64,000 bases of DNA from Herpetosiphon llansteffanensis (lineage in GTDB: Bacteria > Chloroflexota > Chloroflexia > Chloroflexales > Herpetosiphonaceae). The first letter of the stretch is position 1, and every line of letters begins with the position of its first letter. Shown piece by piece: positions 17,162 to 25,993 of this stretch. The position numbers and the translations under genes were made by a program. The stretch is taken from positions 62,001 to 126,000 of the forward strand of contig NZ_PUBZ01000158.1 of assembly GCF_003205875.1 (NCBI RefSeq). Direction: 5' to 3'. The notes under the pieces are model-generated. The model was not told the DNA's origin, did not search any database, and saw only the letters and a program-made list of their open reading frames with translations.

Positions 17162-19567
17162 TTAAGCCTGAGCTAAAAGCGTTTCAATCAGGGTTGCCAA
17201 ACCTAAACTTTGGCTATCGAACCAGATTTGTTGCCATTGAGCTGAGCTTATTTGTTGCTGACAATGGATGATTTGCGGCTGTAAGCGTTGTTGTTCAGCT
17301 TCGAATAACGGCAAAGCCAATTCAGCACGCAATTGCTGGGCTTTGCTCCACGCTTGAATTGCCAATTCGGCCTGACCTTGCATGCTTAATAATTCACCAA
17401 AGCGTTCCAAATTCCATGCCAAGCCATCATAATCGTGCAGGCTCCAACGAATGTTTAGGCTGGCTTGGATTGCGGTCAGTGCGCTAGCAATTTGGCCTTG
17501 CTGGAGCAAAACCGGCGTGAGCGCATTCAAGGCCGAAGCGATGCCACGTTGATCATCAAGGCTGCGCCAAATTGCCAAGGCTTGTTCGTGGGCTTGTTGG
17601 GCCTTGGCAAAGTTGCTTTGATAGAGCGCAATCACGCCGAGATAATTCAGGCTAAATGCGAGGCTCGGCAAAATGTGCTGCTGCTGCCAATAATCCAAAC
17701 TTTGCTGCAAAAGCTGTTGCGCAAGGCTGAATTGACCTTGGCGCACTAAAACCATCGCTTGGCAATCGTGCATTGCAAACACCGCTTCTTGGTCGCCAAG
17801 CTGCTCGTAGAGGCTACAGGCGCTGCGATAATGCTCAAGCGCTTGGGCATAATGGCCTTGCTCCATGGCAATTTCGCCCAATTTTGCCAGATTTTCGGCA
17901 ATCGCCGCTGGTTGTTGTAATGCTTGGCGTTGGGCCAACGCTTCTTGATACCAGGCTTGGCCAGCGCGATATTGGCTTTGCAAAAAGGCCGCAATATAGC
18001 CCTGCATTTCGTTGCAACGGGCGTGAATCGTTGGCGTGAGCGGCTGAGTGCTTAGCCAATCAAGCCAGCGTTGCAGCTCCTCGCTCGTTCCATAACGATA
18101 CCAAAATTCAGCCAATGGCACGATACAGGTGCTGGCTGCTGGCCAGTTTTGCGTGCGCATTGCCCAATTAATTGTTGCCCGAATATTCTCGCGCTCGGCC
18201 AAAAGGGCCTGGCGCATCTCCAACACCTGCTCGCTCAGCGATTCACAATACATAACATAATATTCAAGATGGCGTTGGGCAAGCGTGTTTAATTCGCCAT
18301 GGTCGCTCAATTCTTGCGCCGCAAATTCCTGAATCAAGCTGAGCATGCGAAAGCGCTGTGGCTGCTCTGGTTCAGCCTGCATCGCTAACAAACTATGATC
18401 AATCAACCCCGCCAATTGATCGAGCAGATCAAGCTGTTGTAGATTGGGTACGATTGCCTGAATCGCATCAAGCGTACAGCCAGCCTGAAAAATTGCCAAT
18501 TGGCGCAGCAGTTGCTGTTGTTGCGGCGAAATTTGTTGGTAGCTCCAATTAATCGCGTTGTGCATGCTTTGGTGGCGAGCTGGCGCAGTTGGATCATTGG
18601 TCGTCAACAGGGCCAAGGGCGGTTGCAAATAGGCCAACAAGGCTTCTGGCGTGAGCAAGCGCGTGCGTGCTGCCGCCAATTCCAAGGCCAAGGGCAAGCC
18701 ATCGACCTGCCAACAAATGTGCTTAATGGCCTCGGCGTTGGCACTGGTTAGGGTAAATTGCGGGTTCAAGCTTTGGGCGCGTTGCACGAATAATTGCACC
18801 GCTGGATTGGTTTTGAGTTCGTTGAGTGTGGCGCTGACGGTTGGCAAACGTAACGGCGCAAGCGGCACTGCATATTCGCCAGCGCAGTGTAATAAGGCGC
18901 GACTAGTCAACAGTAATTTGAGGCCAGTCGTGTGATCGAGCAACCAGCGCAAGGCTTCGGTAGCGCTCAGCAATTGCTCAAGATTATCGAGAATCAATAA
19001 GATTCGCGCGTGCTGAAAATGCAGCTGCATTTGACGTTGCCAGCTATATTTGCTGCTTGGCAAATTGAGGGCTTGGCTCAGGGCTAAACCAAGCTCGGCG
19101 ACGCTAGTAGCTTGAGCCAAATCGACAAAATAGACTCCATCAGGAAACTGCTTTGGGCTTTGTTGGGCAATTTGCAAGGCTAGTCGGGTTTTGCCCACGC
19201 CGCCCGGCCCTGTCAACGTAATCATGCGAATATGCTCAGCGTTGAGATAGCTTTGCAGCGTTGCAACTTCGCTTTGGCGATTGATTAATTTGCTGGCAGT
19301 TAAGGGCAAGCCGCTTGGCGGTTGCTTGGCTTCAGCAGTGCCAACCATGCGCGCTTGAGCACAAAAAAGCTGGCTTTGCGCACTTGATAGCTGCAACATT
19401 GTGGCTAAACGGGCAGCCAAACTGCGTGATGGACGCTGGCGATTGGCCTCCATTTTGCGAATACTCTCGACCGCGCAGCCAACTTCCTCGGCCAAAGCAG
19501 CTTGGGTGAGTTGGCGTTGGTGACGATATTCGCGCAATTGTTGGCCAAATGATCGTGGTTCTGGCAT
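17162..19567 (-). CDS. XRE-NB-ARC-TPR transcriptional regulator
   Basis: An 801-residue STAND ATPase. Residues 8-60 form an XRE helix-turn-helix (LREYRHQRQLTQAALAEEVGCAVESIRKMEANRQRPS). An NB-ARC domain follows with Walker A GPGGVGKT (120-127), Walker B RILLILDNLE, LLLTSR as sensor segment and GLPLALELAAARTRLL. From about residue 430 onward tetratricopeptide repeats run to the end (AKLGEIAMEQGHYAQALEHYRSACSLYEQLGD). Such proteins bind a signal on the TPR part, exchange ADP for ATP, oligomerise and act on DNA. The gene is single, with its promoter region next to an inverted repeat at 19681-19737. Confidence 0.9.
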   Translation of the reverse strand: MPEPRSFGQQLREYRHQRQLTQAALAEEVGCAVESIRKMEANRQRPSRSLAARLATMLQLSSAQSQLFCAQARMVGTAEAKQPPSGLPLTASKLINRQSEVATLQSYLNAEHIRMITLTGPGGVGKTRLALQIAQQSPKQFPDGVYFVDLAQATSVAELGLALSQALNLPSSKYSWQRQMQLHFQHARILLILDNLEQLLSATEALRWLLDHTTGLKLLLTSRALLHCAGEYAVPLAPLRLPTVSATLNELKTNPAVQLFVQRAQSLNPQFTLTSANAEAIKHICWQVDGLPLALELAAARTRLLTPEALLAYLQPPLALLTTNDPTAPARHQSMHNAINWSYQQISPQQQQLLRQLAIFQAGCTLDAIQAIVPNLQQLDLLDQLAGLIDHSLLAMQAEPEQPQRFRMLSLIQEFAAQELSDHGELNTLAQRHLEYYVMYCESLSEQVLEMRQALLAERENIRATINWAMRTQNWPAASTCIVPLAEFWYRYGTSEELQRWLDWLSTQPLTPTIHARCNEMQGYIAAFLQSQYRAGQAWYQEALAQRQALQQPAAIAENLAKLGEIAMEQGHYAQALEHYRSACSLYEQLGDQEAVFAMHDCQAMVLVRQGQFSLAQQLLQQSLDYWQQQHILPSLAFSLNYLGVIALYQSNFAKAQQAHEQALAIWRSLDDQRGIASALNALTPVLLQQGQIASALTAIQASLNIRWSLHDYDGLAWNLERFGELLSMQGQAELAIQAWSKAQQLRAELALPLFEAEQQRLQPQIIHCQQQISSAQWQQIWFDSQSLGLATLIETLLAQA

Positions 19568-20004
19568 AAACGCGAGCGACTCCTTGTGAGCGATGGCAGG
19601 TTGCTTGGCGCTGAAATCGGGTTAACAGTCGATGCGCCAGTTGCTAGCCCTACGGTACACTAGCCAAGCAAATCAGGCAATGGCCTTGCGTGCTATTCAT
19701 TTCAATCAGCTTGCAGCCGCATAGCACGCAAGGGCCAGCACAAACCGCCGTTGGGTTTGCTACAAACGCTCGTAGCTTTGGATGAAAATTGGCTAAATTT
19801 AGGCCCAATTTTCTTAACCCAAATTTGATATTTAAGCGTCAAAATTCAGGTACACTACAACAGTGCCTTGGGTACTAGCTCGATGACCCAAAAGGACTAC
19901 TCTCTAGGATGACTTTTATCGAGCACTTATGATGAATACTAACCAGCAATGCATCGACGGCTGCTGCGGAGAAACGGTTATTGTATTCGTTTTGGAGCAA
20001 GCCC
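19568..20004. other. Gene-free stretch between divergent regulators
   Basis: This 437-base region separates the NB-ARC regulator (minus) from the response regulator (plus). It contains the 19681-19737 inverted repeat. A conspicuous AT-rich part (19780-19860) probably holds the response-regulator promoter. No coding frame with a ribosome-binding site was found. Confidence 0.5.
19681..19737. other. Long inverted repeat, possible structured RNA
   Basis: TGGCCTTGCGTGCTAT (19681-19696) pairs with ATAGCACGCAAGGGCCA (19721-19737) with a single bulged base, enclosing 24 bases. There is no T tract on either side, so it is not an ordinary terminator. It could be a leader RNA structure or a protein-binding cruciform. 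Confidence 0.4.
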
Positions 20005-20472
20005 ATGTATCCGGTTGTTCGACCGAGCGCTTCGCCTATCGTCGTAGCCAGCCGTGCGAAAGTGATGGTAATCGAAGATAACGTTGACAGCATGAATTTA
20101 ACCTTACGGATTCTGCGCGAGCAGATTGGGGTTGCTTACTGCAATGCGCGACCTTCTGGCGATGCCTTCTTTAGCTGGCTTAACTCGCCGCAGGTGCGCC
20201 AAAACCCAATTTTGAGTTTTCTCGATTTGATTTTGCTTGATATTCGAATTCCCCGCGAAAACGGCCATATTGTGTTTCAGAAACTGCGGGCCTTGCCTGA
20301 ACTCAAGCGCACCAAAGTTGTGGCCATGACGGCCAATGGCTCACGCGAAGAGGCTGAGCGGGCACGAGTTTCTGGCTTTCATGGCTTTATCGCCAAGCCA
20401 ATTTCGGTCAAAACCTTTCCCGATCAAATTGCCCGCGTGCTTAGCGGCGAGTTGGTGTGGGATATTGGCTAA
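20005..20472 (+). CDS. Single-domain response regulator (CheY-like receiver)
   Basis: A 155-residue receiver-domain protein: acidic pair Glu24-Asp25 in VMVIEDN, phospho-acceptor Asp79 in LILLDIRIP, Thr109 in VVAMTANG and Lys131 in IAKPIS. All residues needed for phosphorylation are present. There is no output domain, so it should work by protein contact. The ATG at 20005 follows TTGGAGC; a TTG eight codons earlier is less likely. An adenylate cyclase with GAF sensors lies 137 bases downstream behind a terminator, so a functional link is possible but not shown. Confidence 0.9.
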   Translation: MYPVVRPSASPIVVASRAKVMVIEDNVDSMNLTLRILREQIGVAYCNARPSGDAFFSWLNSPQVRQNPILSFLDLILLDIRIPRENGHIVFQKLRALPELKRTKVVAMTANGSREEAERARVSGFHGFIAKPISVKTFPDQIARVLSGELVWDIG

Positions 20473-20497
20473 AACTGAATGCAAAACCTTGGTTAAG

Positions 20498-20529
20498 GGC
20501 TGGCAGTGTGGCGCTGTCGGCCTTTTTTT
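20498..20529 (+). terminator. Terminator after the response regulator
   Basis: GGCTGGCAG (20498-20506) pairs with CTGTCGGCC (20514-20522), with two wobbles, followed by seven T. Confidence 0.75.
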
Positions 20530-20557
20530 GTGCTATTCGGTCACGCAGAGTTCATGC

Positions 20558-20563
20558 TATACT
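20558..20563 (+). promoter_or_regulatory. Extended -10 box of the cyclase gene
   Basis: TGC-TATACT gives an extended -10 element 47 bases before the cyclase ATG; no clear -35. Confidence 0.4.
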
Positions 20564-20609
20564 GACGCTGTTAATCAGCGTTTTGCCGGCTCAAGGAGGT
20601 GCTGCACGT

Positions 20610-22196
20610 ATGCCCGAACAATTAAAGCATGAACTCTCGTTATGCCATCGAGAGCTACGGGCGATTTACGATCTCGATGCTCTCCGCGACACAACTGATT
20701 CGACCGAAACGTTTTTAAATGGCTGCGCTACGATTATTCGCGGCGTGCTCCAGCCCGATTTATTGCAATTAGTTACCCTCGATTTGGAAGATTGCCCAGC
20801 CCAAAATATTACGATTGAACGCTGGCGACCGAATAACGCAGCTGGCTTGATGTTGGCCTTGACCAATGCCTTGGCTGGCGGCGAAACCACTAGTTTGCAA
20901 GAGGGCGAGGCCGAAATTATTGTGCGTTCGCTCTCGGTCAAAGGCGATCGGCTCGGCGTGTTGGTACTTGGCTCTTCAGACCACCATTGGTCAGTTGATG
21001 ATCGGCGCTTGATCGATGCTATGTGTTCGCAAATCGATTCGGCCATGGCTGGCCTGCGCTTGTTCCAACAGGTGCAATCGCGCAACCGCGAACTAGAAAC
21101 GATCTATCGCTTGGATCGTTTGATCGATGCCACGCCTGATTTTGACCAAGGCTTAGGTGCTGCTTTGGGCTTGCTCTCCGAGACGATTGGCGCAACATGG
21201 AGCTTTATTATGCTCTATACCGCTGAGGAACATGAGCTAGAGTTTCGCGCCGCCTCGCACGATGATTTGGCCGACCCCAGTTCGCAAGTTTCGCAGGTAC
21301 TGCGCGATTTGGCGCGCAACACGGTTGATCAAGGCAAAATGGTGCGCCGCGAACAGATCGATCAAATAATTGGCTCGTATATTGGCGTGCCCTTGATTTT
21401 GAAAAATCAAATTATTGGCGTGTTTGGCGGAGCTAATCCTCCAGGGATGCGGGGGTTTAGCATTCACGAAGTTAAAATGTTGAACGCAATTGCCTCGCAA
21501 ATGGATACGGCGCTGTTTGAAGACCGCCAACAACGCCATATTCGCGAAACGTTTGCGCGCTATGTTAGCCCCGATGTGGTCGATTTGATGTTGCGCACGC
21601 CTGGCAACGATTATATGAATGTGCATCGCCAACAATTATCGATGCTTTTTTCGGATATGCGTGGCTTTACCACGGTTTCCGAGCAATTGCCTGCCGATGT
21701 GGTGGCGCGCATGCTCAACGAACATCTTTCAGCGATGACCACGATTATTCGCAACGCTGGCGGCACGGTCGATAAATTCGTCGGCGATGAAATTGTGGCC
21801 TTTTTTGGCGCACCCTTGCCCTACGAGCAACACCCCTTGTTGGCCGTCCAAACCGCCTTGTTGATGCAAACGCGGCATAATCAATTGATGGACGAATGGC
21901 AGAGCCAAGGCTTGCCAGCGGTGGCAATTGGCATTGGGATTGCCACGGGCGAGGTGGTCGTGGGCAACATTGGTTCAGCCCAAATGATGAACTACACCGC
22001 GATTGGCCCAGATATGAATTTGGCTGCCCGCCTGTGTAGTGCTGCCTTAGCAAATCAGATTTTGGTTAGCCAAGCAACCTATGATGCAGTGCAACAGCAT
22101 GTGCAGGCCGTGCCAGTTGCGCCATTGAGCTTGCGCCATATCTCGCAGTTGGTGCAGGCCTATAGTATTGAAGCAGTGTTGAGCAATAACGTTTAG
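20610..22196 (+). CDS. Class III adenylate/guanylate cyclase with two GAF domains
   Basis: A 528-residue signalling enzyme. Two GAF-type sensor domains (about 1-155 and 165-310) precede a class III cyclase domain. That domain begins with FARYVSPDVVDLML, continues with LFSDMRGFTTVSEQ (first metal-binding Asp), GGTVDKFVGDEIVAFFGAP (second Asp and substrate Lys) and ends with GNIGSAQMMNYTAIGPDMNLAARLC (transition-state region). Metal-binding residues are intact, so it should convert ATP (or GTP) to a cyclic nucleotide on a GAF-sensed signal. No transmembrane segment. The ATG follows an ideal AAGGAGG; the much longer open frame upstream has no support. Confidence 0.9.
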   Translation: MPEQLKHELSLCHRELRAIYDLDALRDTTDSTETFLNGCATIIRGVLQPDLLQLVTLDLEDCPAQNITIERWRPNNAAGLMLALTNALAGGETTSLQEGEAEIIVRSLSVKGDRLGVLVLGSSDHHWSVDDRRLIDAMCSQIDSAMAGLRLFQQVQSRNRELETIYRLDRLIDATPDFDQGLGAALGLLSETIGATWSFIMLYTAEEHELEFRAASHDDLADPSSQVSQVLRDLARNTVDQGKMVRREQIDQIIGSYIGVPLILKNQIIGVFGGANPPGMRGFSIHEVKMLNAIASQMDTALFEDRQQRHIRETFARYVSPDVVDLMLRTPGNDYMNVHRQQLSMLFSDMRGFTTVSEQLPADVVARMLNEHLSAMTTIIRNAGGTVDKFVGDEIVAFFGAPLPYEQHPLLAVQTALLMQTRHNQLMDEWQSQGLPAVAIGIGIATGEVVVGNIGSAQMMNYTAIGPDMNLAARLCSAALANQILVSQATYDAVQQHVQAVPVAPLSLRHISQLVQAYSIEAVLSNNV

Positions 22197-22213
22197 TTTA
22201 GTAGAGGACAACG

Positions 22214-22603
22214 ATGTCTGAGCTTTTTGAAGTCAGCGAAGTTCAAAATTATGGTGGTTTTTTCGGCGGCGATACCGTAACGCTTGATGTGATGGCGATT
22301 GCTGACCATAACGATTGGCGGCCACTGGTGATTGATGCCAAAGCCTTGCAAAATATTCCAGAGCGGCATAATTTGTTGGCCGGAATGGTATTGACTCTCG
22401 AATTTAGCGGCGAACGGGTTGATCGGGCGGTGTTGATTGCGGCGCGAGACTACGATGAATTACGGGCGGCACTTGGCGTTGCCCAATTGCCAGCCACGAG
22501 CGATGAGCCAATTAAATTGAGTGGGTGTTGCAGCCAATGCCAGCGCTGGCTACCAGCCCAACATCTGCATGCTCAAGGCTGTGTGGTGTGTACGCCAGCC
22601 TAA
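22214..22603 (+). CDS. Uncharacterised small protein with C-terminal zinc-ribbon-like cysteines
   Basis: A 129-residue protein I do not recognise. The first ~90 residues look like a mixed alpha/beta domain (VTLDVMAIADHNDWRPLVIDAKAL). The last 25 contain CCSQCQRWLPAQHLHAQGCVVC, two C-x-x-C pairs that could bind one zinc ion. It starts 17 bases after the cyclase stop with AGAGG in front and is probably co-transcribed with it. No function is proposed beyond a possible accessory role. Confidence 0.7.
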   Translation: MSELFEVSEVQNYGGFFGGDTVTLDVMAIADHNDWRPLVIDAKALQNIPERHNLLAGMVLTLEFSGERVDRAVLIAARDYDELRAALGVAQLPATSDEPIKLSGCCSQCQRWLPAQHLHAQGCVVCTPA

Positions 22604-22666
22604 ATTTGCCTGCTGATCTGCTACAATAGAGCTACTGAATTTGTTTATTTGTACGTGAGGAATGGT

Positions 22667-23671
22667 ATGAAACAGCTTTCGCATGCGGCAACGGCAGTGG
22701 CTTGTGCCAACATTGCGTTTATCAAGTATTGGGGCCAGCGCGACGCGCATCTGACTCTTCCAACCAATGGCTCGATCTCCATGAATCTTGATGGCTGTCT
22801 AACCGAGACAACCGTACAATGTTTGCCCGAAGCCGTGGAAGATAGTGTTTGGCTAGCCCTAAGCGGCGGCGAAGAAATTCAGGCCAAAGGTCGCCAGTTT
22901 GAGCGCGTTATCCAACAGATTGAGCGTTTGCGCCAATTAGCGGGGGTTAGTGAGCGGGTCGAAGTGCGCTCGCGCAATAATTTTCCTTCTGATGCTGGCA
23001 TTGCCTCATCTGCTGCTGCCTTTGCTGCCTTGACTCGGGCTGCGGCCTCGGCTTTTCGCTTAGAGCTTGACGAAGCAGAATTATCGCGTCTAACGCGGCT
23101 TTCTGGCTCTGGCTCGGCCTGCCGTTCGATTCCTGCTGGCTTTGTTGAATGGTTTGATGATGGCACGCATGCTGGCTCGTATGCAGCCCAAATTGCGCCA
23201 CCAGAGCACTGGAATTTAGTTGATATTGTGGCTGTGATTAGCACTGAAGCCAAGCATGTGGCCTCGACCAGCGGCCATAGTGTTGCCACCACCAGCCCCT
23301 ATTTTCCGGTGCGTTTGAAAGGCATTGAGCAACGCTTGGCCGATGTGCGTCAAGGCATTCTCGAGCGCGATATTCAGCGCTTGGGCCAAGCCTCGGAAGC
23401 AGATGCCATGTCGATGCACGTAATTGCGATGACCGCTCAACCAGCAACAATGTATTGGTTGCCTGGCACGTTGGCGGTGATGCAGGCAGTGCAGCGTTGG
23501 CGGGTGCAAGATAATTTGCAAAGCTACTGGACGATTGATGCAGGCCCGAATGTGCATGTGATTTGCGAAGCCAAGGATGCGCCTGAAGTCGAAGCGCGGC
23601 TCTGCGAGTTGGATGCTGTCCAGTGGACAATCGTTAATGGTGCTGGCCCCGAAGCGCGATTAGTTGGATAG
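22667..23671 (+). CDS. mvaD: Mevalonate-pathway decarboxylase (diphosphomevalonate or phosphomevalonate decarboxylase)
   Basis: A 334-residue GHMP-kinase-fold decarboxylase that makes isopentenyl (di)phosphate in the mevalonate route. It has the N-terminal ANIAFIKYWGQRD (Lys20), the ATP loop SDAGIASSAAAFAAL, SGSACRSIPAGFVEW and the catalytic Asp in TIDAGPNVHV. In classical diphosphomevalonate decarboxylases the first motif reads KYWGK; here the second lysine is Gln. From Roseiflexus, another Chloroflexota genus, a homologue acting on phosphomevalonate is known, so the substrate here is open. GAGG precedes the ATG. The sortase gene follows after 10 bases. Confidence 0.9.
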   Translation: MKQLSHAATAVACANIAFIKYWGQRDAHLTLPTNGSISMNLDGCLTETTVQCLPEAVEDSVWLALSGGEEIQAKGRQFERVIQQIERLRQLAGVSERVEVRSRNNFPSDAGIASSAAAFAALTRAAASAFRLELDEAELSRLTRLSGSGSACRSIPAGFVEWFDDGTHAGSYAAQIAPPEHWNLVDIVAVISTEAKHVASTSGHSVATTSPYFPVRLKGIEQRLADVRQGILERDIQRLGQASEADAMSMHVIAMTAQPATMYWLPGTLAVMQAVQRWRVQDNLQSYWTIDAGPNVHVICEAKDAPEVEARLCELDAVQWTIVNGAGPEARLVG

Positions 23672-23681
23672 GAATAAGCCT

Positions 23682-24746
23682 ATGTTGCGCCGATTACGAA
23701 TCTATCTCTTGATCGTTGGCTTGTTGGCGATGACAGTCAGTGCTGGCTCAGCAGAAACTGCTGCAGGCCAGCCGCGCTATTTCGCGGAAACTGGCCATAC
23801 GTTAGCCTACAATTTTCGGCTGTTTTGGGAACGTAACGGCGGCTTGGCGATCTTTGGCTATCCGATTACCGAAGTGTTTGTTGAGGCTGGCCGTCCGGTG
23901 CAATACTTTGAGCGGGCACGCCTAGAGTGGCATGCAACCATTGGCTGGACTTTAGCCGGCCATCTTGGGCGCTGGGCTGCCGAAGGTTCTGCCGACCAGC
24001 CAGCCTTCAAACCGCGCAGCGAGGCCGCTTACCCTGGCCAAATGTTCTTCCCCGAATCAAAGCATACCTTGGGTGGGCTATTTCGCCAGTATTGGGAGCG
24101 CAACGGTGGCTTGCAAGCCTTTGGCTATCCGCTATCGGAAGAATTTTTAGAGCGCAACCAACAAGATGGCCAGGTTTATACGGTGCAATATTTTGAGCGC
24201 ACGCGCTTTGAATATCATCCAGAGCTACCAGCAGCCTATCAAGTATCGTTGGGCCATTTAGGCCGCCAATATTTGGATACGACTAATACTGCACCTGAAT
24301 GGGCCAAACGCAAGGTTAATAATGCAGATGCTGCTTGGCAAGCTTTACGCCCAACGCGTATTACGCTGCCACGAATTGGCCTTGATAGCCCAATTATCGA
24401 AGCTGGCTTTTCGCTTGGGACATGGGATGTGCCAACTGACGCAGCGGCGCATTATTGGCCAGTGGCAGGCTTTCCAACAACGGCTGGGAATATAGTCCTA
24501 GCAGGGCACGTCGGCTATCGTGGTATTATCTTCAGTCAGCTACCCAACGCAGTTGTCGGCGATAGCTTGCTATTAACTGTCGATGGCACAGAGCGGCGCT
24601 ACCAAGTGACTGAGATTCGTACTGTGACCCCCGATCAGACGTGGGTGATGGACCCAACTACTGAAGAAACGGTTACGTTGATCACCTGTGTGCCAATTGG
24701 TGTCTATTCGCATCGCTTGATTGTGCGTGCGAAGCCCCAACCGTAG
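23682..24746 (+). CDS. Secreted sortase-family protein with two N-terminal WERNGG-type repeats
   Basis: A 354-residue exported protein: signal peptide at 1-27, then two ~65-residue repeats, each with FR-x-(F/Y)WERNGGL-x-(I/A)FGYP and VQYFER-(A/T)R-(L/F)E-(W/Y)H. A C-terminal sortase domain has the triad His276 (LAGHVG), Cys336 (TLITCVP) and Arg345 (HRLIVRA). This arrangement fits the class D/E-like sortase domains seen in Chloroflexota. They may act as transpeptidases on surface proteins, yet no LPxTG-like substrate is encoded here. The ATG is set at 23682 after AGGA. It lies in an operon with mvaD and the following TPR gene. Confidence 0.82.
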   Translation: MLRRLRIYLLIVGLLAMTVSAGSAETAAGQPRYFAETGHTLAYNFRLFWERNGGLAIFGYPITEVFVEAGRPVQYFERARLEWHATIGWTLAGHLGRWAAEGSADQPAFKPRSEAAYPGQMFFPESKHTLGGLFRQYWERNGGLQAFGYPLSEEFLERNQQDGQVYTVQYFERTRFEYHPELPAAYQVSLGHLGRQYLDTTNTAPEWAKRKVNNADAAWQALRPTRITLPRIGLDSPIIEAGFSLGTWDVPTDAAAHYWPVAGFPTTAGNIVLAGHVGYRGIIFSQLPNAVVGDSLLLTVDGTERRYQVTEIRTVTPDQTWVMDPTTEETVTLITCVPIGVYSHRLIVRAKPQP

Positions 24747-24753
24747 GAGTTGT

Positions 24754-25920
24754 ATGTCAGCAACTGTTCAACAATTAATTCAACAAGGCATTCAAGCTGC
24801 ACGAACTGGCAACCATGCAGAGGCCCGACTGATTCTGCGCCAAGCGCTGAGCGCTGATGCAAGTAACGAGCAAGCGTGGCTTTGGCTGAGCGCAGTTGAA
24901 GCAACGAATAGTGAGAAAATCGCTGCCCTGCACCAGGTTTTGGCGATTAATCCAGCCAATGCTGCGGCCAAACGTGGCCTTGAGATGCTTAAGCCAGCCC
25001 AAATTGATTTTGCCAATTTAGGCCAGATGAGCACCGCTGCTCCAGCGAAAGCCAGTTTTTCGCCGCCACCAGCCCGCGCCGCAGGCAACAGCAGTTTATT
25101 GCAACCACGGCCTAGTTTCGAGCCCAGCCCAGCTGCGCCTGCAACCAACCAAAGCCTGAATGCAGCGACTCCTCCTATGCCAACGCCTACTGCGCAATCA
25201 CAAACAGTAGCGGTAGCAGAGCCAGTTTCAGCCGAAGTCAAGCCAATGTCAGAGCCAGAAAATGCAGTCAATTATGCTAATGATTTGGTTGGGTCGTTGC
25301 GCCCTGCAATTGCCAAAGGTTCCAAAAAACGCTCAGTGTTGCCGACCAGAAGTGAATTGATCATTTCCGCTATTCTTCTTGTATTGCTGGTTGGTGGCTT
25401 TAATCTGGTGCGTTCGGCCTTGGCTGGTCGGCTTTCTAGCTCGCGCGATAGCAATAATGTTACTGCGAGCGAGCGGGCAACTAGTGAAGCCTTGCTTGGC
25501 TGGAATACTGGTCGACCAACGCCTGTCGTCGAGGTTGTGATTGATCCTGCTCAGCCTAGCCCAGTTCAACCGGTTCAGCCAGTGGCCAGCGGCAGCGTTC
25601 ACCAGTCGCGCAGTTATTTCTTAACAATTGGCGAGACAAGTGTTGCTGCTGATGGCAAGCAGGTACTGGTTAATGTGACGCTCCAAAATCCGACAAACCG
25701 ACCAGTGAGCTTTCGGGCTGCCGATTTTACCATCCAAACCAATGTTGGTGCGTTGCCAATTACGGCCCAATCTACCATCCTGAGCACGCTTACAATTCCT
25801 GGCAACAATACAATTGCCGGAACCTTAGTAGCCCAAGCCAATAATGGCGGGATTAAATCGGTCCAGTTGGTTTGGCGACCAACCAGCGGCGGCATTTCTA
25901 AAACTATTACATTACGCTAA
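24754..25920 (+). CDS. TPR-containing single-pass membrane protein
   Basis: A 388-residue protein. The N-terminal ~90 residues are tetratricopeptide-like (GIQAARTGNHAEARLILRQALSADASNEQAWLWLSAVE). A Pro/Ala-rich linker follows to about 185, then one transmembrane helix (ELIISAILLVLLVGGFNLV, about 210-230). A C-terminal beta-rich domain (YFLTIGETSVAADGKQVLVNVTLQNPTN to the end) resembles DUF4352-type extracytoplasmic domains. The topology suggests TPR inside and the beta domain outside. AGGAG precedes the ATG seven bases after the sortase stop, so the two are probably one operon. Confidence 0.75.
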   Translation: MSATVQQLIQQGIQAARTGNHAEARLILRQALSADASNEQAWLWLSAVEATNSEKIAALHQVLAINPANAAAKRGLEMLKPAQIDFANLGQMSTAAPAKASFSPPPARAAGNSSLLQPRPSFEPSPAAPATNQSLNAATPPMPTPTAQSQTVAVAEPVSAEVKPMSEPENAVNYANDLVGSLRPAIAKGSKKRSVLPTRSELIISAILLVLLVGGFNLVRSALAGRLSSSRDSNNVTASERATSEALLGWNTGRPTPVVEVVIDPAQPSPVQPVQPVASGSVHQSRSYFLTIGETSVAADGKQVLVNVTLQNPTNRPVSFRAADFTIQTNVGALPITAQSTILSTLTIPGNNTIAGTLVAQANNGGIKSVQLVWRPTSGGISKTITLR

Positions 25921-25993
25921 CTCAATCGCAAGAATGCCATGGTTGCTTGCTCTCGCCGAGCGCAGCCATGGCGTTGCTATGTAAGGAACTTGG

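Noticed and set aside
23682-24746. Sortase as the enzyme that recognises the YLPAV-x-[RK] tails
   Set aside because: The tails lack the Thr-Gly cleavage site, a following membrane helix and the positive end of sortase signals; no link can be shown.
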